A stretch of DNA of 5,487 nucleotides, taken from NCBI GenBank assembly GCA_027030285.1, contig JALVFC010000037.1:1-5487 (forward strand), given 5' to 3'. Shown here in pieces: positions 1-5,487 of the stretch; the stretch's first letter is position 1, and each line of letters opens with the position of its first letter. This DNA comes from Thiotrichaceae bacterium (lineage in GTDB: Bacteria > Pseudomonadota > Gammaproteobacteria > Thiotrichales > Thiotrichaceae). The notes under the pieces are model-generated. The model made no database searches. It saw nothing but the letters and a program-made list of their open reading frames with translations, and was not told the DNA's origin. A program made the translations under genes and the position numbers.

Positions 1-97
1 ATGGTCTGCCTGCAACTTTGAGTAATGGTTTGGGAAGATGGTTTGTTAGTGGACGCATTCGTTTGCCGTGTCCTGCGGCGAGTATCATGGCTTTCAT
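1..97 (-). CDS. murU: MurU-type nucleotidyltransferase, N-terminal fragment (runs off the left edge)
   Basis: Only the first 32 codons are present; the rest lies beyond base 1. The reading begins MKAMILAAGHGKRMRPLT and continues with a PKPLL motif at residues 23-27. This is the N-terminal signature of sugar-1-phosphate nucleotidyltransferases: the glycine-rich LAAGxGxRM loop binds the nucleotide triphosphate, and the PKPL segment follows it. The start is well supported: its ATG overlaps the amgK stop as ATGA, and a GGAG Shine-Dalgarno lies 8 bases upstream inside amgK. The family alone would fit several substrates (glucose-1-P, mannose-1-P, MurNAc-1-P). The position directly after an amgK-type kinase is what points to MurU, the MurNAc-alpha-1-phosphate uridylyltransferase of the cytoplasmic cell-wall recycling pathway, which makes UDP-MurNAc. 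The family call is firm; the specific function is inferred from context. Confidence 0.85.
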   Translation of the reverse strand, partial: MKAMILAAGHGKRMRPLTNHLPKPLLKVAGRP

Positions 98-1101
98 GCC
101 GGGATCTCCACTGTACCTATACGATCCGCAATCTTCAGTTCTGTAAAGAGTTTAACCAGGGGGCGGGTTTCTGCATGGCGCTTGCCAATTTCCAGCACAT
201 AGCTGAGTGTGAGTGGCAGGTCGTTGAGGTAGTGTGGTTTGTTATCGCGATGCTTGAGGCGTGCAAAGATGCCAAGTACCTTGATATGGCGTTGCAGTCC
301 CATCAGGTCAAACTGTTTCAGGAAGGTGTCATCGGATAATGCTGGCATTACGCCTGCCATGCTTGCCTGTTTTTTATAGCGCAACGTCCATTGGGTGACT
401 TGTGAATCAGACCAGTAGATATAGCAGTCTCGCAGTAATGAAACCAGATCATAACTCAGTGGACCTTTGACGGCATCCTGATAGTCAATAATGCCGGGGT
501 TGTTATGGGGTGTGCACATCAGATTGCGGGAATGATAATCGCGGTGTACAAACCCTGTGGATTGTTGTTCGATATTGCTGATAATGTCCTGAAAGCACTG
601 CTCAAGTATGTTTTGCTGGTAGGTACTGAGGTGAATATTCAGATGTATGCCGAGAAACCATTGTGGCATCAGTGCCATTTCCTGATAGAGCAAGTTGCCA
701 TCGTAGTGCGGCAGTCCTGTGGTATCAGCCTTTTGCAGTTTCAGTAAAGCCTGTAAGGCATCATCGTAGAGTTGATCTGCTGACTGGGGATTTAACCTGT
801 CCTGATAGGGGGTTGTTCCCAGATCTTCCAGCATTAAAAATCCCAGTTCTGTCTGTTCGGCTATAATTTCAGGAGCATGCACGCCTGCATTTAACAGGCG
901 ATGTGTAATGTCAACGAAGGGGCGCGTATCTTCCTTGTCAGGTGGCGCGTCCATGGCGATAGTGCTGGTATGGTCATGTAGCACCCGGAAGTAGCGTCGA
1001 AAGCTGGCATCGGCTGAGGCAACCTGTATATCAGCATTTTGCCAGCCCAGGTTGTTGGTTATCCAGTGTTTTAAAAGTGTATAGCGTGAATCGTTGCACA
1101 T
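94..1101 (-). CDS. amgK: N-acetylmuramate/N-acetylglucosamine kinase (aminoglycoside phosphotransferase fold)
   Basis: This 335-residue cytoplasmic protein has the aminoglycoside phosphotransferase (APH) fold. Residues 30-40 hold ADASFRRYFRV, the N-lobe motif typical of the AmgK group. The catalytic loop HRDYHSRN is at 186-193, with Asp188 as catalytic base and Asn193 as metal ligand. The GIIDYQDA segment at 203-210 carries the second metal-binding Asp206, equivalent to the DFG aspartate. Known AmgK enzymes phosphorylate the anomeric hydroxyl of MurNAc and GlcNAc, and MurU then uridylylates the product, bypassing de novo UDP-MurNAc synthesis; this route underlies intrinsic fosfomycin tolerance in pseudomonads. 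The murU start overlapping this stop supports AmgK over other APH proteins. The ATG at 1101 is the furthest upstream possible start, because an in-frame TAA lies three codons before it. No Shine-Dalgarno is visible. Length is normal for the family. Confidence 0.9.
   Translation of the reverse strand: MCNDSRYTLLKHWITNNLGWQNADIQVASADASFRRYFRVLHDHTSTIAMDAPPDKEDTRPFVDITHRLLNAGVHAPEIIAEQTELGFLMLEDLGTTPYQDRLNPQSADQLYDDALQALLKLQKADTTGLPHYDGNLLYQEMALMPQWFLGIHLNIHLSTYQQNILEQCFQDIISNIEQQSTGFVHRDYHSRNLMCTPHNNPGIIDYQDAVKGPLSYDLVSLLRDCYIYWSDSQVTQWTLRYKKQASMAGVMPALSDDTFLKQFDLMGLQRHIKVLGIFARLKHRDNKPHYLNDLPLTLSYVLEIGKRHAETRPLVKLFTELKIADRIGTVEIPA
98..109 (-). promoter_or_regulatory. murU ribosome binding site inside the amgK 3' end
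   Basis: On the minus strand a GGAG core (plus-strand 106-109) is followed by 8 bases and then the murU ATG. It lies within the last codons of amgK. With the ATGA stop/start overlap it supports translational coupling of kinase and nucleotidyltransferase, and it decides the murU start. Confidence 0.6.
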
Positions 1102-1116
1102 TGATCGTTTTTATAC

Positions 1117-1147
1117 TTGCAAAACTGCTAAAATATCACAATATAAT
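1117..1147 (+). promoter_or_regulatory. Predicted sigma-70 promoter for the DUF937 gene
   Basis: A perfect TATAAT -10 box lies at 1142-1147, with a TTGCAA -35-like box at 1117-1122. The 19-base spacer is longer than the optimal 17. Transcription would start near 1154, giving an untranslated leader of about 65 bases before the ATG at 1220. The same AT-rich segment must also hold the divergent amgK promoter. A TATAAA on the minus strand (plus 1110-1115) lies only 8 bases from the amgK ATG, but I could not match it to a good -35 box. This is a pattern match only. Confidence 0.4.
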
Positions 1148-1219
1148 TTGAGAGTTTGGGTTTCTGACAGGAATCCATAGATTTAGACCACCATACAACT
1201 CTGAAAGAGGATTACACTT

Positions 1220-1756
1220 ATGAATATTATGGATATGTTGACTGGCGATGATAATGCAGCCGTCATTGGACAGATTGCCAAACAGTTTGGCTTGCCAGAA
1301 GACAAGGCGCGTGAAGCGGTTGGTGCATTGGTTCCATCTTTAACACGCGGTTTGCAACACCGTACACGTGAAGATATCGGTGTGGATGATTTAATCAAAG
1401 CGCTTAATGTAGGTGAACATAGCCGTTACCTAGATGAGCCTGAAATCCTGGAAAAACCAGAGACTATCGATGATGGTAATTCTATCCTTGGACATATTTT
1501 TGGTAGCAAGGAAGTGAGCAGGAGTGTTGCCAAACATGCTGGGCAGCAAACGGGCTTAGGTAGCTCATTAATGAAAAAGATGCTCCCTATTGTCGCATCG
1601 ATGGTGATGGCATCGCTAAGTAAAGGGGTGCTTGGTGGTGGTCAGGCAACACGTGAGAGCTCAGGTGGTTTGTTAACATCCTTGCTGGATAGCGATGGAG
1701 ATGGTTCAATGATTGATGATGTTTTAGGTATGGCGTTTAAGGCGGCTATTGGATAG
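1220..1756 (+). CDS. DUF937 domain-containing protein of unknown function
   Basis: This 178-residue soluble protein has no signal peptide and no convincing membrane segment. By its sequence pattern it belongs to the DUF937 (YidB-related) family. An N-terminal helical region (about 1-65) has the family's 'GLPEDKAREAVGALVPSL' type segment, where an Ala-rich helix precedes a Pro. An acidic linker runs from about 68 to 88. A Gly/Ser/Met-rich second half repeats the pattern (MLPIVASMVMASLSKG, 121-136). The C-terminus holds an Asp/Gly loop, DSDGDGSMIDD at 157-167, resembling a calcium-binding EF-hand loop but lacking an acidic residue at loop position 12. No biochemical function is established for the family, and I do not assign one. 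The start is supported by AAGAGGA (1205-1211) 8 bases upstream; an in-frame ATG at 1229 is less well placed. It is transcribed divergently from amgK and ends at a hairpin facing nhaA, so it is probably monocistronic. Confidence 0.85.
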   Translation: MNIMDMLTGDDNAAVIGQIAKQFGLPEDKAREAVGALVPSLTRGLQHRTREDIGVDDLIKALNVGEHSRYLDEPEILEKPETIDDGNSILGHIFGSKEVSRSVAKHAGQQTGLGSSLMKKMLPIVASMVMASLSKGVLGGGQATRESSGGLLTSLLDSDGDGSMIDDVLGMAFKAAIG

Positions 1757-1771
1757 CCTGAATGACTGTCT

Positions 1772-1808
1772 TGCGGGTCTGGTTTCGGCATTCTGACCCG
1801 CAGGTTTT
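1772..1808 (+). terminator. Rho-independent-like terminator between DUF937 gene and nhaA
   Basis: A perfect 8-base inverted repeat, TGCGGGTC (1772-1779) and GACCCGCA (1795-1802), encloses a 15-base loop and is followed by GG and four T residues (1805-1808). It begins 16 bases after the DUF937 stop. The T-run favours termination of the plus-strand transcript. It also lies just past the nhaA stop, so the hairpin may separate both convergent transcripts, but on the minus strand no T-tract follows the stem. The T-run is short and overlaps the last base of nhaA. Confidence 0.6.
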
Positions 1809-3013
1809 CATCCGCTTGTTTTACTGTTTTCCGCTGTCGAAGCAGAGCCACTCTTTGAGAATTTCAGGATTAAATAGCCAGCAGCTCCGGATGCAAATGA
1901 GCCGATAAGAACAGCTAATTTATCCGCATAATGGTAAATTTCAGTATCATTGTAAGCCAGAGAATCGACAAATAAACTCATAGTAAAGCCAATCCCAGTC
2001 AGTATTGATATGCCATAGAGTTGTTGCCAGTTACTGCCGGAGGGCAAACTGGCAAAGCCTGCTTTTATGGCTACCCAGCAGCTTGCAAAAACGCCTAATT
2101 GTTTGCCGATGAAAAGCCCTAGCATAATTCCTACTGGAACCGGGTTAAGCATTTCATTCAATGAGATCCCTCTTAAATTAACACCTGCATTCACAAAAGC
2201 AAATAATGGCAGAATCATGAAGGCGACCCAGTAATGCAGGCTATGCTCCATTTCTTTACTGAGGGAGAAAGTTTTCCCATCGCTATCAACAGAGCGAAAA
2301 GGAATCATCAGGGCTAAAGCCACACCAGCCAGCGTTGCATGAACTCCGGATTTTAACACACTCACCCAAAGAATAATGCCCACTAATATATAGGCTGCTT
2401 TACTGACAACTTTTAGCCTGTTCAACACAAACAGTACAGCGAGCGCCACTGATGCAATGATGATGGAAATCATTGATAAGTCGGAGGTGTAGAATAAGGC
2501 AATAATAATAATGGCGCCCAGATCATCAAAAATAGCCAGTGCCAGAAGAAATGCCTTTAAAGAAACCGGGACTTTATTACCAAGCAGAGATAATACGCCT
2601 AAAGCAAACGCGATATCGGTTGCCGTGGGTATCGCCCAGCCTCTGGTTGCGAAGCTGTCATCATGGTTAAAAAAGATAAAAACCAAAGCAGGAACGACCA
2701 TACCCCCGAGCGCAGCAATGCCGGGTAAGGTGACTTGCTTCAGGGAGGAAAGGTGACCTTCTATGACTTCTCTTTTGACCTCCAGACCAATGAGAAAAAA
2801 GAATACCGCCATGAGTCCATCATTAACCCAAAGCAACAAAGGTTTAGCGATTTGCAATTGTCCGAATCTGATTTCAACATGGGTATGTAAAAACTGATTA
2901 TAGAATTCAGAAAGCCCGCTATTTTGCAGTAGTAAAGCAATAATAGTGACAACAATGAGAAGAATTCCTGCGGATGACTCCCGTTTTATAAAAGTATCGA
3001 TGCTGCTTAACAT
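1808..3013 (-). CDS. nhaA: Na+/H+ antiporter NhaA
   Basis: This 401-residue inner-membrane protein consists mostly of hydrophobic helices and matches the usual NhaA length, with about 12 expected membrane segments. NhaA expels Na+ or Li+ in exchange for two protons and supports sodium and alkaline-pH homeostasis. The first-helix region is followed by NDGLMAVFFFLIGLEVKRE (64-82), a family hallmark including Asp65 and Glu78. TDIAFALGV holds Asp133, and FDDLG holds the ion-binding pair Asp163/Asp164. SGVHATLAG holds His225. These residue numbers coincide with those of the E. coli enzyme. Lys304 in the GK(Q)LG motif corresponds to E. coli Lys300. GIGFTMSLFV (340-349) is the conserved late helix. 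The tail from about 385 is hydrophilic and Ser-rich. AAGAG lies 7 bases upstream of the ATG. A TATACT -10-like box sits at plus 3085-3090, without a good -35. No NhaR-type regulator gene is in the window. Confidence 0.97.
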   Translation of the reverse strand: MLSSIDTFIKRESSAGILLIVVTIIALLLQNSGLSEFYNQFLHTHVEIRFGQLQIAKPLLLWVNDGLMAVFFFLIGLEVKREVIEGHLSSLKQVTLPGIAALGGMVVPALVFIFFNHDDSFATRGWAIPTATDIAFALGVLSLLGNKVPVSLKAFLLALAIFDDLGAIIIIALFYTSDLSMISIIIASVALAVLFVLNRLKVVSKAAYILVGIILWVSVLKSGVHATLAGVALALMIPFRSVDSDGKTFSLSKEMEHSLHYWVAFMILPLFAFVNAGVNLRGISLNEMLNPVPVGIMLGLFIGKQLGVFASCWVAIKAGFASLPSGSNWQQLYGISILTGIGFTMSLFVDSLAYNDTEIYHYADKLAVLIGSFASGAAGYLILKFSKSGSASTAENSKTSG

Positions 3014-3183
3014 AATTATTCTCTTTTTTTCAGGGTGTTACTTTTGTAATGAAAGATTGTGCCACTGTAGGAGGCGCAATGTTTAGTATATCTTGTGGAG
3101 TGTTCTGCCCATTGCCAGTAAGTAAGGGGGCGTCATACCAGTGTAGGTCAGTGCCCATTATTGCATTAGTGCCACTGCAAACA

Positions 3184-3213
3184 TGGATTCCGGCCTGTGC
3201 CGGAATGACGGGT
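3184..3213. repeat. Short dispersed palindromic repeat (ATTCCGGC/GCCGGAAT type)
   Basis: A perfect 8-base inverted repeat, ATTCCGGC (3187-3194) and GCCGGAAT (3199-3206), has a 4-base loop (CTGT) and is flanked by GGATTCC and GAATGACGGG. Read on the minus strand it translates as VIPAQAGIH, and on the plus strand as WIPACAGMT. These peptides commonly turn up in spurious ORFs from many proteobacterial genomes because this non-coding repeat is dispersed there; it resembles the dRS3-like ATTCC...GGAAT elements of Neisseria. It lies in the lpd-nhaA gap, about 75 bases past the lpd stop. It could act as an RNA hairpin or protein-binding site. One copy is visible here, so the repetitive nature is from recognition and not shown by this window. 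Confidence 0.7.
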
Positions 3214-3287
3214 TCTAGCTTAACCTGCCGAGATTGGTTTCGTGCTTCAGTAATGTTTCTCTCAAGCATGGCTTGTAAGTTGCAGAA

Positions 3288-5045
3288 TTACTTTTTGGGG
3301 GCGTAAATATCTGTACATGTTCCCTCAGCGACTTCAGCGGCAAAGTTTAGTGTTTCAGAGAGTGTTGGATGAGGATGGATAGTCAGTCCGATGTCTTCTG
3401 CATCGGCTCCCATTTCCAGTGCCAATACAGCTTCAGCGATTAACTCCCCAGCGTTAGTTCCAACAATGCTTGCACCAATTATTTTCCCTGTTTCTTTATC
3501 AAACAGCACTTTGGTGAGCCCTTCGTTCCTGCCAATAGACAGGGAGCGTCCGCTGGCTGCCCAGGGAAATGCGCCTTTTTCATAGGCTATGCCTTCTGCC
3601 TTGCACTGCTCTTCAGATTTTCCCATGGTGGCAACTTCAGGGTCGGTATAGGCAACCGAGGGGATGCTTCTGGCATCAAAGAATGATTTGTGTCCGGCGA
3701 TAACTTCGGCAGCTACTTTACCCTCATGGGTGGCTTTATGTGCCAGCATGGGCTGCCCGACGATATCGCCGATGGCGAAGATGTGATCGACATTGGTACG
3801 CATTTGTTTATTGGTGGCAATAAAGCCATGTTCGTCCACCTGTACCCCTGCCTTGTCGGCATCAATTAACAAGCCATTCGGTGTACGTCCGATGGAGACC
3901 AGAACACGGTCAAAGGTATCTTCCTGCGGAGCCTTGTCACCGTCAAATTTGCAGAGCAGACCACTTTCGGTAGGTGTGATTTCGGTGACTTTTGTATTCA
4001 GGTAGATATTTTCATATTTCTTTTTAATACGCCTTTCCAGTGGGCGGATAATGTCTTTGTCCGTACCGGGAATCAGGCTGGGGGATAGCTCAACAATGGT
4101 AATTTTTGAGCCTAATGCATCATAAACGGTTGCCATTTCCAGCCCGATAATACCACCACCAACCACGAGTAAGCGCTTGGGTATCTCAGCCAGTTCAAGT
4201 GCATCCGTGGAATCCATGACGCGAGGGTCATCCCAGGGGATGAAGGGGAGCTTGGTCACGCGAGAGCCAGCGGCAATAATGCAGTTGTCAAAACTGATGG
4301 TTGTGATACTGCCATCGGCTGCTTCAACAGCAATACTGTGATCGGAGGTAAACTTGCCATAGCCATGGACGATAGTAACTTTACGCTGTTTGGCTAATTG
4401 CTTGAGTCCACCAGTTAGCTTGCCAATGGTTTCATCTTTGTAGCTGCGGATTTTGTCTATGTCGATATCAGGTTCATTAAAGCTGACACCGTGCTGCGCG
4501 GCATCTTTGGCTTCATTGATGATTTGTGCGGTATGTAACAGTGCCTTTGACGGGATGCAGCCGACATTCAGACAGACACCGCCAATGTTCTCATAACGCT
4601 CAATCAGGATCACCTGCTTGCCCAGGTCTGCTGCCCGAAATGCTGCGGTATAACCACCGGGACCTGAACCCAGTACCACGACTTCGGCATGCTGATCCGC
4701 TTCTCCATCAAAGCTGGCTGCCTGGGGCTGGGGAGCTTCATGCGTGGCTGTATTGGCGGTATCAGCAGGTGAGTCTGTCGTTGTATCCGCTGTATCAGTC
4801 GCATTATCGGCTTCAAGTGTCAAAATAACCGAGCCTTCAGAGACCGTATCGCCAAGGTTGACATGCATTGTCTTGACGGTACCGCTTGCACTACTGGGAA
4901 TTTCCATTGAAGCCTTGTCTGATTCCACCGTAATGAGCGAATCTTCAGCTTCAACATGATCGCCTTCTTTTACAAGCACTTCGATTATTTCCACGGCATC
5001 GAAATCGCCAATATCAGGTACTTTTACATCAATTAATTCGCTCAT
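3288..5045 (-). CDS. lpd: Dihydrolipoyl dehydrogenase (E3) with N-terminal lipoyl domain
   Basis: This 585-residue cytoplasmic flavoprotein is about 110 residues longer than a standard E3 because of an added lipoyl domain. Residues 1-80 form that domain, with the lipoyl-lysine Lys44 in ESDKAS. A flexible Thr/Ala/Asp/Pro-rich linker runs from 80 to about 116. The E3 core follows: FAD-binding GSGPGG (126-131), redox disulfide Cys158/Cys163 in GGVCLNVGCIPSK, NAD-binding GGGIIG (296-301), the second FAD motif around Asp427 in AIGD, and the dimerisation domain with the catalytic dyad His559/Glu564 in HPTLSE. It reoxidises dihydrolipoamide of 2-oxoacid dehydrogenase complexes using NAD+. The lipoyl-E3 layout is known from Neisseria P64k and pyruvate dehydrogenase E3 proteins of other proteobacteria, so pyruvate dehydrogenase is the likeliest partner. 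The E1/E2 genes are absent here; gloB lies 60 bases upstream. The start gives a canonical lipoyl N-terminus, with AGGCGAG 7 bases upstream. Confidence 0.96.
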   Translation of the reverse strand: MSELIDVKVPDIGDFDAVEIIEVLVKEGDHVEAEDSLITVESDKASMEIPSSASGTVKTMHVNLGDTVSEGSVILTLEADNATDTADTTTDSPADTANTATHEAPQPQAASFDGEADQHAEVVVLGSGPGGYTAAFRAADLGKQVILIERYENIGGVCLNVGCIPSKALLHTAQIINEAKDAAQHGVSFNEPDIDIDKIRSYKDETIGKLTGGLKQLAKQRKVTIVHGYGKFTSDHSIAVEAADGSITTISFDNCIIAAGSRVTKLPFIPWDDPRVMDSTDALELAEIPKRLLVVGGGIIGLEMATVYDALGSKITIVELSPSLIPGTDKDIIRPLERRIKKKYENIYLNTKVTEITPTESGLLCKFDGDKAPQEDTFDRVLVSIGRTPNGLLIDADKAGVQVDEHGFIATNKQMRTNVDHIFAIGDIVGQPMLAHKATHEGKVAAEVIAGHKSFFDARSIPSVAYTDPEVATMGKSEEQCKAEGIAYEKGAFPWAASGRSLSIGRNEGLTKVLFDKETGKIIGASIVGTNAGELIAEAVLALEMGADAEDIGLTIHPHPTLSETLNFAAEVAEGTCTDIYAPKK

Positions 5046-5084
5046 TATTAAACTCGCCTGTTGATAATGGGTGGTTATTTTAGA

Positions 5085-5096
5085 GAAAGCGCTAAC
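5085..5096. promoter_or_regulatory. Possible LacI-family-like operator in the lpd leader
   Basis: The sequence GAAAGCGCTAAC is centred on CG at 5090/5091, with a palindromic AGCGCT core and outer G...C symmetry. It resembles the general form of LacI/GalR-family operators. It lies 9 bases beyond the gloB stop and 40 bases before the lpd start, where it could control lpd transcription. The outer arms are not fully symmetric, no regulator gene is nearby, and I could not find a good promoter beside it, so this is weak. Confidence 0.2.
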
Positions 5097-5105
5097 AAAA
5101 CGCTA

Positions 5106-5487
5106 TTAATCATATTGTGTATCTTTCCAGGTTCGAATGACTTCAAATACTTCTACGCCTGGTGATAGTTTCTGCTTGGCAACTTTTTCTGCCATATTAA
5201 TGACATCTGGATGATGGCATCGCAGAAAAGGGTTGGTTTTTAATTCCAGTTCGAGTGTGGAGGGTACACTGGGGTTGTCCTGATCAAGCAAATCATGGGT
5301 ATGCTCACGCCGTTGCAGCAGGTCAAGGTTATCCGGCTCGACCCAGAGTGCGAAACCAATATTATCCAGCGTGTATTCGTGGGCGCAGTAAATCAGTGTA
5401 TCGGCGGGCAGTTTGGAGATTTTGTTGAGTGAGTGATAGAGCGATTGCAATGTGCCATCAAAAACCCTGCCGCATCCATTGGCAAAC
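5106..5487 (-). CDS. gloB: Hydroxyacylglutathione hydrolase (glyoxalase II), C-terminal part (5' end beyond the window)
   Basis: The frame is open to the right edge and reads FANGCGRVFDGT before the internal Met at 5450, so that Met is not the start. The GCGRxFxGT segment is the glyoxalase II motif that follows the bridging metal aspartate, which itself lies outside the window. CAHEYT (His codon at 5379-5381) supplies a metal-ligand histidine of the binuclear site. The C-terminal glutathione-binding domain follows, with VEPDN, PSTLELELKTNPFLR and a normal C-terminal end. The enzyme hydrolyses S-D-lactoylglutathione to D-lactate and glutathione, the second step of methylglyoxal detoxification. 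About 126 residues are visible, roughly half of the usual protein of about 255. The N-terminal THxHxDH metal motif is not in view. lpd follows 60 bases downstream on the same strand with no clear terminator between, so the two may share a transcript. Confidence 0.93.
   Translation of the reverse strand, partial: FANGCGRVFDGTLQSLYHSLNKISKLPADTLIYCAHEYTLDNIGFALWVEPDNLDLLQRREHTHDLLDQDNPSVPSTLELELKTNPFLRCHHPDVINMAEKVAKQKLSPGVEVFEVIRTWKDTQYD

Noticed and set aside
25..866. Plus-strand ORFs opposite amgK and murU
   Set aside because: They are antisense shadows of amgK, whose catalytic motifs are intact; the shadows have no family-like motifs.
3059..3177. Direct repeat GTGCCACTG at 3059-3067 and 3169-3177
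   Set aside because: Two 9-base matches about 110 bases apart with no extended similarity are plausible by chance, and they do not frame any recognisable inserted element.
3030..3269. Minus-strand 79-codon ORF between lpd and nhaA
   Set aside because: There is no Shine-Dalgarno before its ATG, it reads straight through the dispersed repeat (VIPAQAGIH), and it resembles no family I know.
3263..3275. CAAGC-ATG-GCTTG hairpin just past the lpd stop, considered as a terminator
   Set aside because: The stem is only 5 bases with a 3-base loop and no T-tract follows on the minus strand.
4744..4816. Low-complexity GTATC/GTC-rich stretch, considered as a DNA repeat
   Set aside because: It encodes the Thr/Ala/Asp-rich linker between the lipoyl and E3 domains, so protein composition explains it.
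5106..5450. A complete 114-residue protein starting at the Met at 5450
   Set aside because: The frame stays open to the window edge and the upstream residues (GCGRVFDGT) match the glyoxalase II interior, so it is a truncated view of gloB.

Overview
The window looks like an ordinary stretch of a Gram-negative bacterial chromosome, most likely a gammaproteobacterium. The reasons are an amgK-murU cell-wall recycling pair, an NhaA antiporter whose catalytic residues fall at the E. coli numbers, a dihydrolipoyl dehydrogenase carrying its own lipoyl domain (the arrangement of the Neisseria P64k protein), a glutathione-dependent glyoxalase II, and a dispersed 'VIPAQAGIH'-type hairpin repeat common in proteobacteria. 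Base composition is moderate by eye and even across the genes, so nothing suggests recent transfer. I cannot place the genus.

Layout from left to right: (1) 1-97, minus strand, the first 32 codons of murU, leaving the window on the left. (2) 94-1101, minus strand, amgK, which overlaps the murU start by 4 bases (ATGA). (3) 1102-1219, a divergent intergenic region with a consensus-like -10 box facing right. (4) 1220-1756, plus strand, a DUF937-family protein of unknown function. (5) 1772-1808, a hairpin between the convergent ends of the DUF937 gene and nhaA. (6) 1808-3013, minus strand, nhaA. (7) 3014-3287, 274 bases with no convincing gene but one short hairpin repeat. (8) 3288-5045, minus strand, lipoyl-domain dihydrolipoyl dehydrogenase (lpd). 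(9) 5046-5105, a short leader with a LacI-family-like half-symmetric motif. (10) 5106-5487, minus strand, the C-terminal part of gloB, entering from the right.

Functionally, amgK and murU form the sugar-kinase/uridylyltransferase shortcut that returns MurNAc to UDP-MurNAc. gloB (methylglyoxal detoxification) and lpd (E3 of 2-oxoacid dehydrogenase complexes) are co-directional 60 bases apart and may be co-transcribed. nhaA handles Na+/H+ exchange at the inner membrane. The plus-strand DUF937 gene is the only gene of unknown role.

I found no mobile element, CRISPR array, RNA gene or defence cassette, and no clear new system. The points worth a second look are modest: the E3 gene sitting apart from E1/E2 genes, the Asp/Gly loop in the DUF937 protein, the short repeat, and the absence of a Shine-Dalgarno sequence before amgK.
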